From contig CANQEW010000004.1 in NCBI GenBank assembly GCA_947596085.1, positions 1 through 64,000 on the forward strand: a stretch of DNA of 64,000 bases, in the 5' to 3' direction. Of this stretch, positions 38,416-46,741 are shown one piece after another. Numbering within the stretch: the first letter of the stretch is position 1; each line of letters begins with the position of its first letter. The stretch comes from an uncultured Clostridia bacterium (GTDB lineage: Bacteria; Bacillota; Clostridia; Christensenellales; Aristaeellaceae). The notes beneath the pieces were generated by a model. It was not told the DNA's origin and did not search any database. It worked only from the letters and a program-made list of their open reading frames with translations. The position numbers were made by a program, and so were the translations under genes.

Positions 38416-38558
38416 CCAAGGAACCCCAGGTTCCTTGGCGGGCCTGGGCAGCGCCCAGCGTCCCTTTCCGCATCGTCGCCGAACGACGCATCGACATCCC
38501 CAACGTCAGCGGGAGGGGCCCCAGGAAGCAGCGCTCCCTGGGGCCCCTCCCGCTGACG
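38416..38558 (+). terminator. Hairpin cluster ending the heat-shock operon
   Basis: Three stems follow dnaJ: CCAAGGAACC/GGTTCCTTGG (38416-38438), CTGGGC/GCCCAG (38444-38458), and a perfect 22-bp GC stem from CGTCAGCGGGAGGGG to its complement (38504-38558, loop 11). The last is followed by the weak T-tract CTTCGACGTTTCG. Together they probably end or process the dnaJ transcript before the separate prmA promoter. Confidence 0.6.
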
Positions 38559-38681
38559 CTTCGACGTTTCGTTCGATTAGTGGGCAGTGGGTGTGTCCAT
38601 CCTCCCCACGCGCGAGCGCCCTTCGATGCTTTTGCTCCACTCACGGAGGACGTTGTCGCCGCGCTTTTTACACCGCCCCGC

Positions 38682-38710
38682 TTGCCTTTTCACATTCAAA
38701 CCGTTATAAT
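38682..38710 (+). promoter_or_regulatory. Promoter of the prmA-rsmE-mtaB-HIT operon
   Basis: TTGCCT and TATAAT are 17 bases apart, 50 bases before prmA. Confidence 0.65.
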
Positions 38711-38759
38711 GAATCCGGCGGGGGATACCTTCGCCGGAATTCACAATGTGAGGGATTCG

Positions 38760-39704
38760 ATGGACTGGATGGAATTGACGGTGCTCACCACCACCGCGGG
38801 CGCGGATATGGTCTCGCAGATTCTGATGGACGCGGGAAGCTCCGGCACGATGATCGAGGACAGGAACGATGTGGCCGCCAATCAGCGCCCCGAGGGCCAG
38901 TGGGACATCATCGACGAGGAGATCGCCAGGCGCATCGGCGACGACGTGAAGGTCACCGGCTTCTACGAGGTGGACGCCTCACTCAACGACCGCGTGCGCT
39001 ACGTGGAGGGCGAGCTGCGCCGCGTCCGCGCGCTCGATCTGGGCTTCGACGCGGGCAAGCTGGAGCTTATTCAACAGACCTTCGCCGAGGAGGATTGGGC
39101 GGAGAATTGGAAGAAGGCATTTCGGCCGCTGCGGCTGGGGGAGCACATGGTGATCAAGCCCGGCTGGACGGACTGCGAATTGCTGCCCGGCGACCACGTG
39201 ATCGAGATCGACCCGGGCATGGCCTTCGGCACCGGCACCCACGAGACCACCGGCATGTGCGTGGAGCTGGTGGAGAAGTGCGTCAAGCCCGGCATGACGG
39301 CCATCGACGTGGGCACGGGCACGGGCATCCTCGCCATCGCGGCGGCCCAGATGGGTGCGAAGGATGTTTTGGCCATCGACATCGACCGCGTGGCCGTGCG
39401 CGTGGCGGCGGAAAACATTCGGCACAACGGCTTCGAGGGCAAAATCCGCTGCGCGGCGGGCGACCTGCTCGAGAGCGTGGACGAGGTCGCCGACGTGGTG
39501 ATCGCCAACATCATCGCCGACGTCATCATCGGCATGGCCGAACCGGTGCGCGCGCACATCGTTCCCGGCGGCACGTTCATCTGCTCCGGCATCTCCTCCG
39601 AGCGCAGGGCCGACGTGGAGGGCGCGCTGAACGCGGCGGGCTACGAAATCTTCGACGTTCGCGAGCGCGGCGGCTGGTGCGCGATGGCCGCGAAGCGGCC
39701 GTGA
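38760..39704 (+). CDS. prmA: Ribosomal protein L11 methyltransferase PrmA
   Basis: A 314-residue SAM enzyme that methylates ribosomal protein L11. The N-terminal substrate domain begins MDWMELTVLTTTAGADMVS. The catalytic domain has the loop DPGMAFGTGTHETT and the SAM motif DVGTGTGILAIAA, then VIANIIADVI. The ATG at 38760 follows GAGGG; the ORF track adds 126 codons of hairpin-rich spacer. The stop overlaps rsmE. Confidence 0.94.
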   Translation: MDWMELTVLTTTAGADMVSQILMDAGSSGTMIEDRNDVAANQRPEGQWDIIDEEIARRIGDDVKVTGFYEVDASLNDRVRYVEGELRRVRALDLGFDAGKLELIQQTFAEEDWAENWKKAFRPLRLGEHMVIKPGWTDCELLPGDHVIEIDPGMAFGTGTHETTGMCVELVEKCVKPGMTAIDVGTGTGILAIAAAQMGAKDVLAIDIDRVAVRVAAENIRHNGFEGKIRCAAGDLLESVDEVADVVIANIIADVIIGMAEPVRAHIVPGGTFICSGISSERRADVEGALNAAGYEIFDVRERGGWCAMAAKRP

Positions 39705-40438
39705 ACTCCTTCTACATCGAGGGCCGGGGAGCCGCCGGGGCGGCGGCGCGGCTGCTTCCCGAGGAGGCGAAGCACGCTTCCCAGGTGCTGCGCCTGCGCC
39801 TGGGCGAGGAGATCTTCGCCGTGGACGAGGCCGGCGCGCGCTTTCTGGCCGTGCTGACCGAAGTGGACAGGGGTGGATGCGCCTGCGCGCTGCGCGAGGC
39901 GCTGCCGGACAACGAGCCGCCGGTGCGCGTGACCGTGTACCAGGGCCTGCCCAAGGCGGACAAGCTGGAGATGATCGCCCAGAAGCTCACGGAGCTGGGC
40001 GCGGCGCGGCTGGTTCCGGTGAAGATGGAGCGCTGCGTGGCGCGGGCGGACGAGCGCGACGGCGAGCGGAAGCGCGAGCGGCTGCAAAAGATCGCCCGCG
40101 AGGCGGCCAAGCAGTGCAAGCGCGGCCGCGCGCTCGAGGTGGCGCCCCCGCGCGCGTGGGGCCAGCTCGAGGCGGAGATGAAGGGGCACGATCTGCTGCT
40201 CGTGCCCTGGGAGGAAGCCTCCGGCAGGGGGCTGCGCGCCGCACGGAAAGAATTTCCCGCCGCGCGGGACATCGGCATCGTGATCGGCCCGGAGGGCGGC
40301 ATGAGCGCGACGGAGGTCGATGCGCTGACCGCGCTGGGGGCGATTCCTGTGACGCTCGGGCCGCGCATTCTGCGCACGGAGACCGCCGCGATAACCGCGT
40401 GCGCGCTGACGATGCTTCTGTGGGGAGACCTGGGATGA
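39701..40438 (+). CDS. rsmE: 16S rRNA m3U1498 methyltransferase RsmE
   Basis: A 245-residue SPOUT methyltransferase acting on U1498 of 16S rRNA. It has an N-terminal PUA-like part (HASQVLRLRLGEEIFAVD) and the knot with KMERCVAR, VIGPEGGMSATEVD and LGPRILRTETA. It starts with GTG inside the prmA stop (GTGA). The track shows it only as the tail of a long fused ORF. Confidence 0.93.
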   Translation: MNSFYIEGRGAAGAAARLLPEEAKHASQVLRLRLGEEIFAVDEAGARFLAVLTEVDRGGCACALREALPDNEPPVRVTVYQGLPKADKLEMIAQKLTELGAARLVPVKMERCVARADERDGERKRERLQKIAREAAKQCKRGRALEVAPPRAWGQLEAEMKGHDLLLVPWEEASGRGLRAARKEFPAARDIGIVIGPEGGMSATEVDALTALGAIPVTLGPRILRTETAAITACALTMLLWGDLG

Positions 40439-41718
40439 GGACGATCGCCGTACATACGCTGGGCTGCAAGGTCAACCAGTACGACACCGAAGCCATGCTG
40501 GAGCGCTTCGAGCGCGCGGGCTATCGCGCCGTGCCGATGCGCGAGGAGGCCGACGTGTATCTGATCAACACCTGCACCGTCACCGGCACGGGCGATACCA
40601 AGTCCGAAAAGCTGATCCGCCGCTGCGCGCGGCTGCACCCGAACTGCGCCATCGTCGTGGCCGGCTGCCTCGCCCAGCGCAAGGCGGAGGAGCTGCTGCA
40701 GATGGATAACGTGCGGCTGGTGATCGGCACCCAGCGGCGCGGACAGGTGGTGGAGCTTTTGGAGGGGGCGCTCGCGGAGGACGCGCGCGTCAACGCCGTC
40801 AACAGCCTCAAGAGCGCGGCGTTCGAGCCGCTCTACGTCTCCCGCCACGAGGGCAAGACCCGCGCCTCGATGAAGATTCAGGAGGGCTGCGACAACTGGT
40901 GCAGCTACTGCATCATCCCGGCGGTGCGCGGGCCGGTGCGCTCGATGCCCCTCGGCGACGTGCGCCGGGAGGCGGAACGGCTGGGAGCGGCGGGCTATCG
41001 GGAGATCGTGGTCACGGGCATTCACCTGGCGAGCTACGGCCGGGGCACGGATGATACGCTGTTGGACGCGATTCGCGCGGTGCATGGCGCGGCGGGCGTG
41101 GAGCGCGTGCGGCTGGGCTCGCTGGAGCCGGGGATCGTCACGGAGGACTTCGCCCGGGCGCTCTCGGAGCTTTCGGGGCTGATGCGGCAGTTTCACCTGT
41201 CGCTGCAGTCGGGCAGCGCGGCGGTGCTGGAGCGGATGCGCCGCCACTACACGCCGGAGGCGTACCTCGCCGCCTGCGAAACGCTCCGGCGCTTCATGCC
41301 GGACTGCGCGGTCACCACGGATGTGATCGCGGGCTTTCCCGGCGAGACCGAGGCGGAGTTCCAGGAGACGCTGGATTTTCTCCGAACGGCGCGGCTGGCC
41401 CGCATCCACGCGTTTCCGTATTCCCGCCGGTCGGGCACCGTGGCCGACCGCATGCCGGATCAAGTCAGCGAAGCGGTGAAGCATGCGCGCGTGGAAAAAT
41501 TGATCGGGCTTGGCAACCAATTGGAGGAAAGTTTCGTCAAAGGATTGATTGGCAACGTGGAGTCCGTGCTGTTTGAGACGGCGGCGGGGGACGGCCTCGC
41601 CGAGGGCTACACGGGACAATACGTGCGCGTGCGCGCGCAGGCCGAACCGGGAAGCATCCGCCGGGTGCGCATCATCGGGGCCGAGGGCGCGCTGGCGCGC
41701 GGCGAAATCATTGAATGA
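40435..41718 (+). CDS. mtaB: tRNA t6A37 methylthiotransferase MtaB
   Basis: A 427-residue radical-SAM enzyme that converts t6A37 to ms2t6A. The N-terminal UPF0004 domain supplies three cluster cysteines (TLGCKVNQYD, INTCTVT, VAGCLAQ). The radical-SAM cluster is CDNWCSYC at about residues 150-157. The C-terminal TRAM-like segment starts near residue 370. It overlaps the rsmE stop (ATGA). It uses the t6A made with TsaC, which is encoded at 28.8 kb. Confidence 0.94.
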   Translation: MRTIAVHTLGCKVNQYDTEAMLERFERAGYRAVPMREEADVYLINTCTVTGTGDTKSEKLIRRCARLHPNCAIVVAGCLAQRKAEELLQMDNVRLVIGTQRRGQVVELLEGALAEDARVNAVNSLKSAAFEPLYVSRHEGKTRASMKIQEGCDNWCSYCIIPAVRGPVRSMPLGDVRREAERLGAAGYREIVVTGIHLASYGRGTDDTLLDAIRAVHGAAGVERVRLGSLEPGIVTEDFARALSELSGLMRQFHLSLQSGSAAVLERMRRHYTPEAYLAACETLRRFMPDCAVTTDVIAGFPGETEAEFQETLDFLRTARLARIHAFPYSRRSGTVADRMPDQVSEAVKHARVEKLIGLGNQLEESFVKGLIGNVESVLFETAAGDGLAEGYTGQYVRVRAQAEPGSIRRVRIIGAEGALARGEIIE

Positions 41719-41733
41719 AGCGAGGTGAGAGAT

Positions 41734-42066
41734 ATGGATTGTCTGTTCTGCAAGATCATCGCGGGGGAAATTCCCTGCGATAAGGTGTACGAGGATGAGA
41801 AGGTGTTCGCCTTTCGCGACATCAATCCCCAGGCGCCGGTGCACGTGCTGCTGGTGCCCAAGAAGCATATGAGGAACATTCTGGAGTGCGACGGCGAGAC
41901 CGCCGCGGCGCTGGTCCGGGCCGTCGGCGCGGTGGCGAAGCGGGAGGGCCTGGAGGCCGACGGCTTCCGCGTGATATCCAACTGCGGCCGCAACGGCTGC
42001 CAGTCGGTGGAGCATCTGCACGTCCACCTGCTCGGCGGGGCGCAGCTGAGCGAGAAGATGTCCTGA
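41734..42066 (+). CDS. HIT family nucleotide hydrolase
   Basis: A 110-residue HINT-type protein that cleaves AMP from nucleoside phosphoramidates. It begins MDCLFCKIIAGEIPC and has the histidine triad HLHVHLLGG near residue 95. The ATG at 41734 follows GAGGTGA by 5 bases. It is the last gene before the separately promoted rpsU, in the usual clostridial order. Confidence 0.93.
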   Translation: MDCLFCKIIAGEIPCDKVYEDEKVFAFRDINPQAPVHVLLVPKKHMRNILECDGETAAALVRAVGAVAKREGLEADGFRVISNCGRNGCQSVEHLHVHLLGGAQLSEKMS

Positions 42067-42126
42067 CGGGGTGACGGCCGCCGGGCGAACAAATTTGTGA
42101 ATTTTTTTAATTTGCATCGGAATCGC

Positions 42127-42155
42127 TTGACGGTATACAGATTATGCGCTATAAT
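42127..42155 (+). promoter_or_regulatory. Promoter of rpsU
   Basis: TTGACG and TATAAT are 17 bases apart, 69 bases before rpsU. Confidence 0.8.
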
Positions 42156-42223
42156 GATTTTTGTGGCGCACCCCATGCTACATTGGCGTATGCCAGTCCA
42201 AATGCGAGGGGAGGGAAAAACTC

Positions 42224-42397
42224 ATGTCCGAGGTGCGGATTCGCGAAAATGAATCATTGGAAAGCGCGCTGCGTCGCTTCAAGCGCAAGACCGCTCGTGA
42301 CGGTATTCTTGCCGAGGCACGGAAGCGCGAGCATTACGAAAAGCCCAGCGTAAAACGCAAAAAGAAGGCGGAGGCTGCTCGCAAGCGCAAGTATTGA
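42224..42397 (+). CDS. rpsU: Ribosomal protein S21
   Basis: A 57-residue bS21, basic at the C terminus ([15 protein letters not shown]), with the typical opening [20 protein letters not shown]. The ATG at 42224 follows GGGAGGG. The upstream part of the track ORF is non-coding leader. Confidence 0.96.
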   Translation: MSEVRIRENESLESALRRFKRKTARDGILAEARKREHYEKPSVKRKKKAEAARKRKY

Positions 42398-42408
42398 TTG
42401 CAAATGAA

Positions 42409-42441
42409 AGCCCCTTTGAAGCTCCAAAGGGGCTGCTTTCT
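42409..42441 (+). terminator. Terminator of rpsU
   Basis: A perfect 10-bp stem AGCCCCTTTG/CAAAGGGGCT is followed by GCTTTCT. Confidence 0.8.
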
Positions 42442-42530
42442 ATCGTCGGTTGAATCGAACCCTGCCGAGTTCCCGAATCTCTTCAAGGTTGTTTACTTCG
42501 TTCGCTACATAAGATAGTTGTAGGTGGAAA

Positions 42531-43541
42531 GTGGAATATGGAATGCTCCTTTGGCCGCACGCCAACGTGCGCTACCAAACCGAGACGCTAAAGCTCGCCA
42601 TGGGCGAGCTGAGGCTTACACTGGACGCGCTTTTGCCGGACGCGCGAGTGTTCGCGTACGATGCGTTTCCCGCGCCGGCGCTGCGCATCGAGACGCCCGA
42701 GCCCGTTCGCGGCGAGGCGCTGGACGCGTTGCGCGCACAGTCGCTGATGTACGCGCTGTTCGAATTGCGCAAGGACGGCGCGCTTCTGCCGGTCGCGGGA
42801 CGCGCCGAAGCCCGCGTGGGCGCGGATCTGCCCGGCGTGCTCAAGTACAAGGGAAAGACCAACGAGATGTTTCTGTCGCTGCTCGTCAACGCGGCGCTGT
42901 ACTCGGGCGGCTTCGCCCATCGCGCGGGCGATGCGTTGGAGCTGCTCGATCCGATGTGCGGCCGGGGAACGACGCTGTTCGTGGCCGCGAACCGGGGCTG
43001 GAACGCCACGGGCACGGACGTGGACAGGCGCGATCTCGCCGAGGCGGAGCGCTATTTGAAGCACTACTTCGAGTATCATCGAATGAAGCACAGTCTCACG
43101 CGCGAATCGCGCACGGCGGCGGGCAGGAGCGCGGCCACGTCGCGCTTCGAATACGCGGATACCCCGGAGAGCTTCCGCGCGGGCGACACCCGCTCGCTGC
43201 GGTTCGTCAATGCCGACGCGGCGTGGGCGCGGGAACTGTTCGGGAAGGAGAAGTTTCACATGATCGTGTGCGACCTGCCCTACGGCGTGCAGCACGCGAG
43301 CGTGGGCGGAAGGCCCGAGGAGCTGCTCCGGTGCGCGCTTCCCGCGTGGCACGAGGCGCTGAAGAGGGGCGGCACTGTCGCGCTGTCCTTCAACGCCCAG
43401 ACGCTTCGGCGGGAGAAGGTGCTGCGCCTCCTGGAGGACGCGGGCTTCGATGCCATTCGCGGCGGCGCGCACGAGGGCTTCAGCCACTGGGTGGAACAGG
43501 CGGTGACCCGCGATATCGCGGTGGGCCGCAGGACGAATTAG
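42531..43541 (+). CDS. SAM-dependent methyltransferase, THUMP-less Trm11/RlmL-like
   Basis: A 336-residue protein with the C-terminal N6-adenine/N2-guanine type methyltransferase fold. The SAM motif is LLDPMCGRGTTLFVAANRG and the catalytic motif is CDLPYGVQH, an (N/D)PPY variant with Leu. RNA methylation is more likely than DNA methylation by resemblance to UPF0020 proteins. A substrate-binding N-terminal half (1-110) is not recognised. It starts with GTG 42531 (AGGTGG in front) or possibly ATG 42543. It is 9 bases before rho. Confidence 0.75.
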   Translation: MEYGMLLWPHANVRYQTETLKLAMGELRLTLDALLPDARVFAYDAFPAPALRIETPEPVRGEALDALRAQSLMYALFELRKDGALLPVAGRAEARVGADLPGVLKYKGKTNEMFLSLLVNAALYSGGFAHRAGDALELLDPMCGRGTTLFVAANRGWNATGTDVDRRDLAEAERYLKHYFEYHRMKHSLTRESRTAAGRSAATSRFEYADTPESFRAGDTRSLRFVNADAAWARELFGKEKFHMIVCDLPYGVQHASVGGRPEELLRCALPAWHEALKRGGTVALSFNAQTLRREKVLRLLEDAGFDAIRGGAHEGFSHWVEQAVTRDIAVGRRTN

Positions 43542-43550
43542 GAGGTAAAT

Positions 43551-45533
43551 ATGGATTATCGTACGCTCCATACGAAGACGGTGGCCGATCTGCGGCGCAT
43601 CGCGAAGGAGGAGGGCGTGAAGGTGCCGGCGGGCACGAACAAGGCGCTGCTGGTGCAGATGATCGTGGATCGGCAGGTGGAGAACGCCGCGAACGCCGCG
43701 GCCGCGCGCCCGAAGCCGGCCCCCGCGCCCGAGGCGGTGAAGCCGGAAGAGCGGGGAGAATCCGCCCCCGCGAAGGCGGCCGCCGCTTCGGACGAGCCCG
43801 CCCCCGCGAGGGCGGTTGCCCCTTCGAATGAGCCCGCGCCGGTTGCGCGCCCGCGCGGACGCCGGCCGGCGGCGCGGCAGGCGGAAGCCGCGGAACCGGA
43901 GAGAGCGCCGGTGAAAGCGGCCGCCGGACAGGAGGGTGGAACCGCGGAGGCGGAGGCCCCCGCCGCTTCCACACTGGCCGCTGCACCGGAGGCGGTTCCG
44001 GCGGCGGAGAATCCTGCCGTTTCTCCGGCGGTACCCGCCGCGCCGCAGGTTGCGCGGCCCTATCAGCGGCAGATGAGCACCCAGCAGCGCATGGGCGCGC
44101 GTATCCAGCCGCAGCAGGGCGGCTATCGCCCGCAGCCACGCCCCGCACAACTCGGCAGGCCCGCGCGCTTCAGCGCGGAGAGCGCGGTAAGCCGCCCGAC
44201 TCGCGCCTTTGACGGCAATGCGGGCTTTCGCCGTGTCCCAGGCGAGCAGGGAAGCTATCGCCGCCCTGTCCAGAGCGCGGAATTTCAGCAGAGTGTTGAA
44301 GCCCAGCGGCCAGCGGGCGCTCCCGAGCAGACCGCGCCCGCCGAGGAGCGCCCGGTCAACGCCGCCGTGTCCGAGATGATCGCCAGCGGCGACTTCGGCG
44401 ATGGCGCGGGCATCCTGGAGATCCATGCCGACGGCTATGGCTTTCTGCGCGCGGACAACTACCTGCCCGGCAACCGCGACGTGTACGTCTCCGCGGCGCA
44501 GATCCGGCGCTTCAACCTGCGCACGGGCGACTACGTGGTGGGCAAAACCCGCCCCCAGCAGATGGGCGACCGCTCGGTGGGATTGATCTACATCAACGAG
44601 GTTAATGGCCAGTCGCCGGACATGGCGCGCAGCCGCCGGCCCTTCGATTCGCTGATTCCGGTGTACCCGGACGAACGCCTGCGCATGGAGCGCCCCGGCG
44701 TGAACGACATTTCGCTGCGCATCATCGACATGATCGTGCCCATCGGCAAGGGCCAGCGCGGCATGATCGTCTCCCAGCCCAAGGCGGGCAAGACCACGCT
44801 TTTGAAGAAGATCGCCAACGCCATCACCGCCAACAATCCGGACGTGCACCTGATCGTACTGCTGATCGACGAGCGGCCCGAGGAGGTCACGGACATGCAG
44901 CGCTCGATCCAGGGCGAGGTGGTCTACTCCACGTTCGACGAGGCGCCGGAGAACCACACCCGCGTTTCGGAGATGGTGCTGGAGCGCGCCCAGCGGCTGG
45001 TGGAACTGGGCAAGGACGTCGTTGTGCTGCTGGATTCCATCACGCGCCTGGCGCGCGCATACAACCTGGTGATCCCGCCCACGGGGCGCTCGCTGTCGGG
45101 CGGCCTCGATCCGGGGGCACTGTACAAGCCCAAGCGCTTCTTTGGAGCGGCGCGCAACATCGAAAACGGCGGCAGCCTCACCATCATCGCCACCGCGCTG
45201 GTGGACACGGGCAGCCGGATGGATGACATCATCTTCGAAGAATTCAAGGGAACGGGCAACATGGAGCTGCACCTCGACCGCAGCCTGTCCGACCGCCGCA
45301 TCTTTCCGGCGATCGACATGTATCGCTCCAGCACGCGGCGCGAGGAACTGCTGCTGACGAAGGAGGAACTGGACGGCGTGTATCAGGTGCGCAAAATGCT
45401 CTCCAAGGGCAGCCCCCAGGAGGCCGCCGAGCAGCTCATTTCTCTGATTGAAAAGACGAAGACCAACGAGGAATTCTTTCAGAAGCTCAAGGGCTGGCTG
45501 AGCGTATACGAAAAGGAAGGCTTTAAGATGTAA
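43551..45533 (+). CDS. rho: Transcription termination factor Rho with a long insertion
   Basis: A 660-residue Rho helicase; typical length is near 420. The N-terminal SAP-like part (5-42) is followed by about 235 residues rich in Ala, Pro, Glu, Gln and Arg (about 44-278) with no fold signature. The RNA-binding domain follows ([14 protein letters not shown]), then the RecA-like motor with P-loop [12 protein letters not shown], Walker [16 protein letters not shown] and the Q/R loops ([18 protein letters not shown]). Similar insertions in high-GC Actinobacteria bind RNA or phase-separate. The ATG follows AGGAGG. Confidence 0.95.
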   Translation: MDYRTLHTKTVADLRRIAKEEGVKVPAGTNKALLVQMIVDRQVENAANAAAARPKPAPAPEAVKPEERGESAPAKAAAASDEPAPARAVAPSNEPAPVARPRGRRPAARQAEAAEPERAPVKAAAGQEGGTAEAEAPAASTLAAAPEAVPAAENPAVSPAVPAAPQVARPYQRQMSTQQRMGARIQPQQGGYRPQPRPAQLGRPARFSAESAVSRPTRAFDGNAGFRRVPGEQGSYRRPVQSAEFQQSVEAQRPAGAPEQTAPAEERPVNAAVSEMIASGDFGDGAGILEIHADGYGFLRADNYLPGNRDVYVSAAQIRRFNLRTGDYVVGKTRPQQMGDRSVGLIYINEVNGQSPDMARSRRPFDSLIPVYPDERLRMERPGVNDISLRIIDMIVPIGKGQRGMIVSQPKAGKTTLLKKIANAITANNPDVHLIVLLIDERPEEVTDMQRSIQGEVVYSTFDEAPENHTRVSEMVLERAQRLVELGKDVVVLLDSITRLARAYNLVIPPTGRSLSGGLDPGALYKPKRFFGAARNIENGGSLTIIATALVDTGSRMDDIIFEEFKGTGNMELHLDRSLSDRRIFPAIDMYRSSTRREELLLTKEELDGVYQVRKMLSKGSPQEAAEQLISLIEKTKTNEEFFQKLKGWLSVYEKEGFKM

Positions 45534-45561
45534 TGCGGAGGGGGGAAGCCCTTCCAAAGAG

Positions 45562-45608
45562 GCGGCCGCCGCGTGTTCCTGCGGGGATTGCGCGGCGGCC
45601 GCTTGCGT
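45562..45608. terminator. Convergent terminator between rho and araC
   Basis: A perfect 12-bp GC stem GCGGCCGCCGCG/CGCGGCGGCCGC with a 17-base loop lies between two converging genes. T-tracts are weak on both sides, so strength is uncertain. Confidence 0.55.
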
Positions 45609-46528
45609 TATCTTCTTGTATCATGTGCCTCTCGATACTGCAGCGGCGTGCAGCCGTTGATGGATTTGAACATGCGGATGAAGGACGACGTGTTGGCGTA
45701 ACCCGCCGCCAGCGCGGTTTCCGTTACGGAGAGCTTCTGCTGAACCAGCAGCCGCTCGGCGTACTGGATGCGCTTGCGGGTCACGTAGCGGTAGAAGGAC
45801 TCGTGGGTGAACTCCTTGAACATTCGGGAGAAGTGATACTTGCTGAAGTTGAGCATGCCGGAGAGCTTCTCCAGCGAGAGCTCCTCGGTGCAGTGGTTGT
45901 CGATGTAGCTGCACACCATGGTCATCTTGTTCACATACTCCTGCTGCTTGTTGCGCGAGAGCGTGACGGCCTTGTCGGATTCCTCGTAGTGCTGCGCCAC
46001 CAGCGCGAGCATCTGCGCCATCTTGCCGTAGATCACCGGCTCCAGCAGTTCGATGGATCCCAACTGCGCGCCCTTCTCGGCGGGGGGGGGCAGCGTCAAT
46101 TTGTCTCTTTCGAGATAGGCATCGCACATCTCCAAGAAGAGCTTTTCCAATTCGAAGTGGACGTGCGCCGGAGTGTTGGACGCCGAAAACAGCACCGCGG
46201 GATTGATCAGCGAAAGGATCTGATTGATTCCCAGTACATCCGACATCACCGAAAGATCCACCATCAGGAAGTAGCGCCGGCCGGTGGCGGGTGCCTCGTG
46301 GGCGTGGTAGACGTTGGGCGCGATCAGCAGGATGTCCGACGGCTCCAGGTGGAAGATCCGATTGGCGACATGGGTGGTGTAGCCGTTTTCGATGGGCATC
46401 AGCAGCTCCAGCGGCGTGTGCCAGTGGGTGGGGTAGCTGGTGGGCTCGTCGTTCAGATAGGCGACGATGTGCGGATTGTCCGGATAATTCACGATCTCGT
46501 GATACCCGCTGAAACGCACCGTGTCCAT
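45608..46528 (-). CDS. AraC family transcriptional regulator
   Basis: A 306-residue regulator. The N-terminal cupin-like sensor (about 20-150, THWHTPLELLMPIENGY) is joined to a C-terminal pair of helix-turn-helix motifs: LSLEKLSGMLNFSKYHFSRMFK and VTETALAAGYANTSSFIRMFK (each shortened in meaning to its core). The ATG at 46528 follows GAGGAGG by 8 bases; the track start is 47 codons too early. It is divergent from the sugar transporter and probably activates it in response to the imported sugar. Confidence 0.92.
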   Translation of the reverse strand: MDTVRFSGYHEIVNYPDNPHIVAYLNDEPTSYPTHWHTPLELLMPIENGYTTHVANRIFHLEPSDILLIAPNVYHAHEAPATGRRYFLMVDLSVMSDVLGINQILSLINPAVLFSASNTPAHVHFELEKLFLEMCDAYLERDKLTLPPPAEKGAQLGSIELLEPVIYGKMAQMLALVAQHYEESDKAVTLSRNKQQEYVNKMTMVCSYIDNHCTEELSLEKLSGMLNFSKYHFSRMFKEFTHESFYRYVTRKRIQYAERLLVQQKLSVTETALAAGYANTSSFIRMFKSINGCTPLQYREAHDTRR

Positions 46529-46577
46529 GTGGGCGGCCTCCTCTTCGTAAATCATGTGTTGTTTACATGCTGGTTTC

Positions 46578-46605
46578 ATTATATCAAATGGAGAAAAAAA
46601 TGCAA
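46578..46605 (-). promoter_or_regulatory. Promoter of the araC-type gene
   Basis: On the minus strand TTGCAT and TATAAT are 16 bases apart. Confidence 0.65.
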
Positions 46606-46672
46606 GAAGCCGCACAGAATAAGTTGCGAAAACGAAAAATACAGCAAGAATGGCATATCCACAAGGCAAGTT

Positions 46673-46706
46673 TCCGGTATCAATATACCGGAGATATTGC
46701 TATAAT
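46673..46706 (+). promoter_or_regulatory. Sugar operon promoter with palindromic operator
   Basis: TATAAT at 46701-46706 has no good -35. In its place lies a perfect palindrome TCCGGTAT-CAAT-ATACCGGA (46673-46692). This fits a promoter that depends on a bound activator, plausibly the divergent AraC protein. Confidence 0.6.
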
Positions 46707-46741
46707 CAGATTATCAATAAAATAAGAGGAGGTTCCCCGAC

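Noticed and set aside
42440-42530. Minus-strand reading frame ending in NNLEEIRELGRVRFNRR
   Set aside because: It looks protein-like, but is only about 30 codons, lacks a start or ribosome site and lies between two plus-strand genes. It may be a gene remnant and is too short to call.
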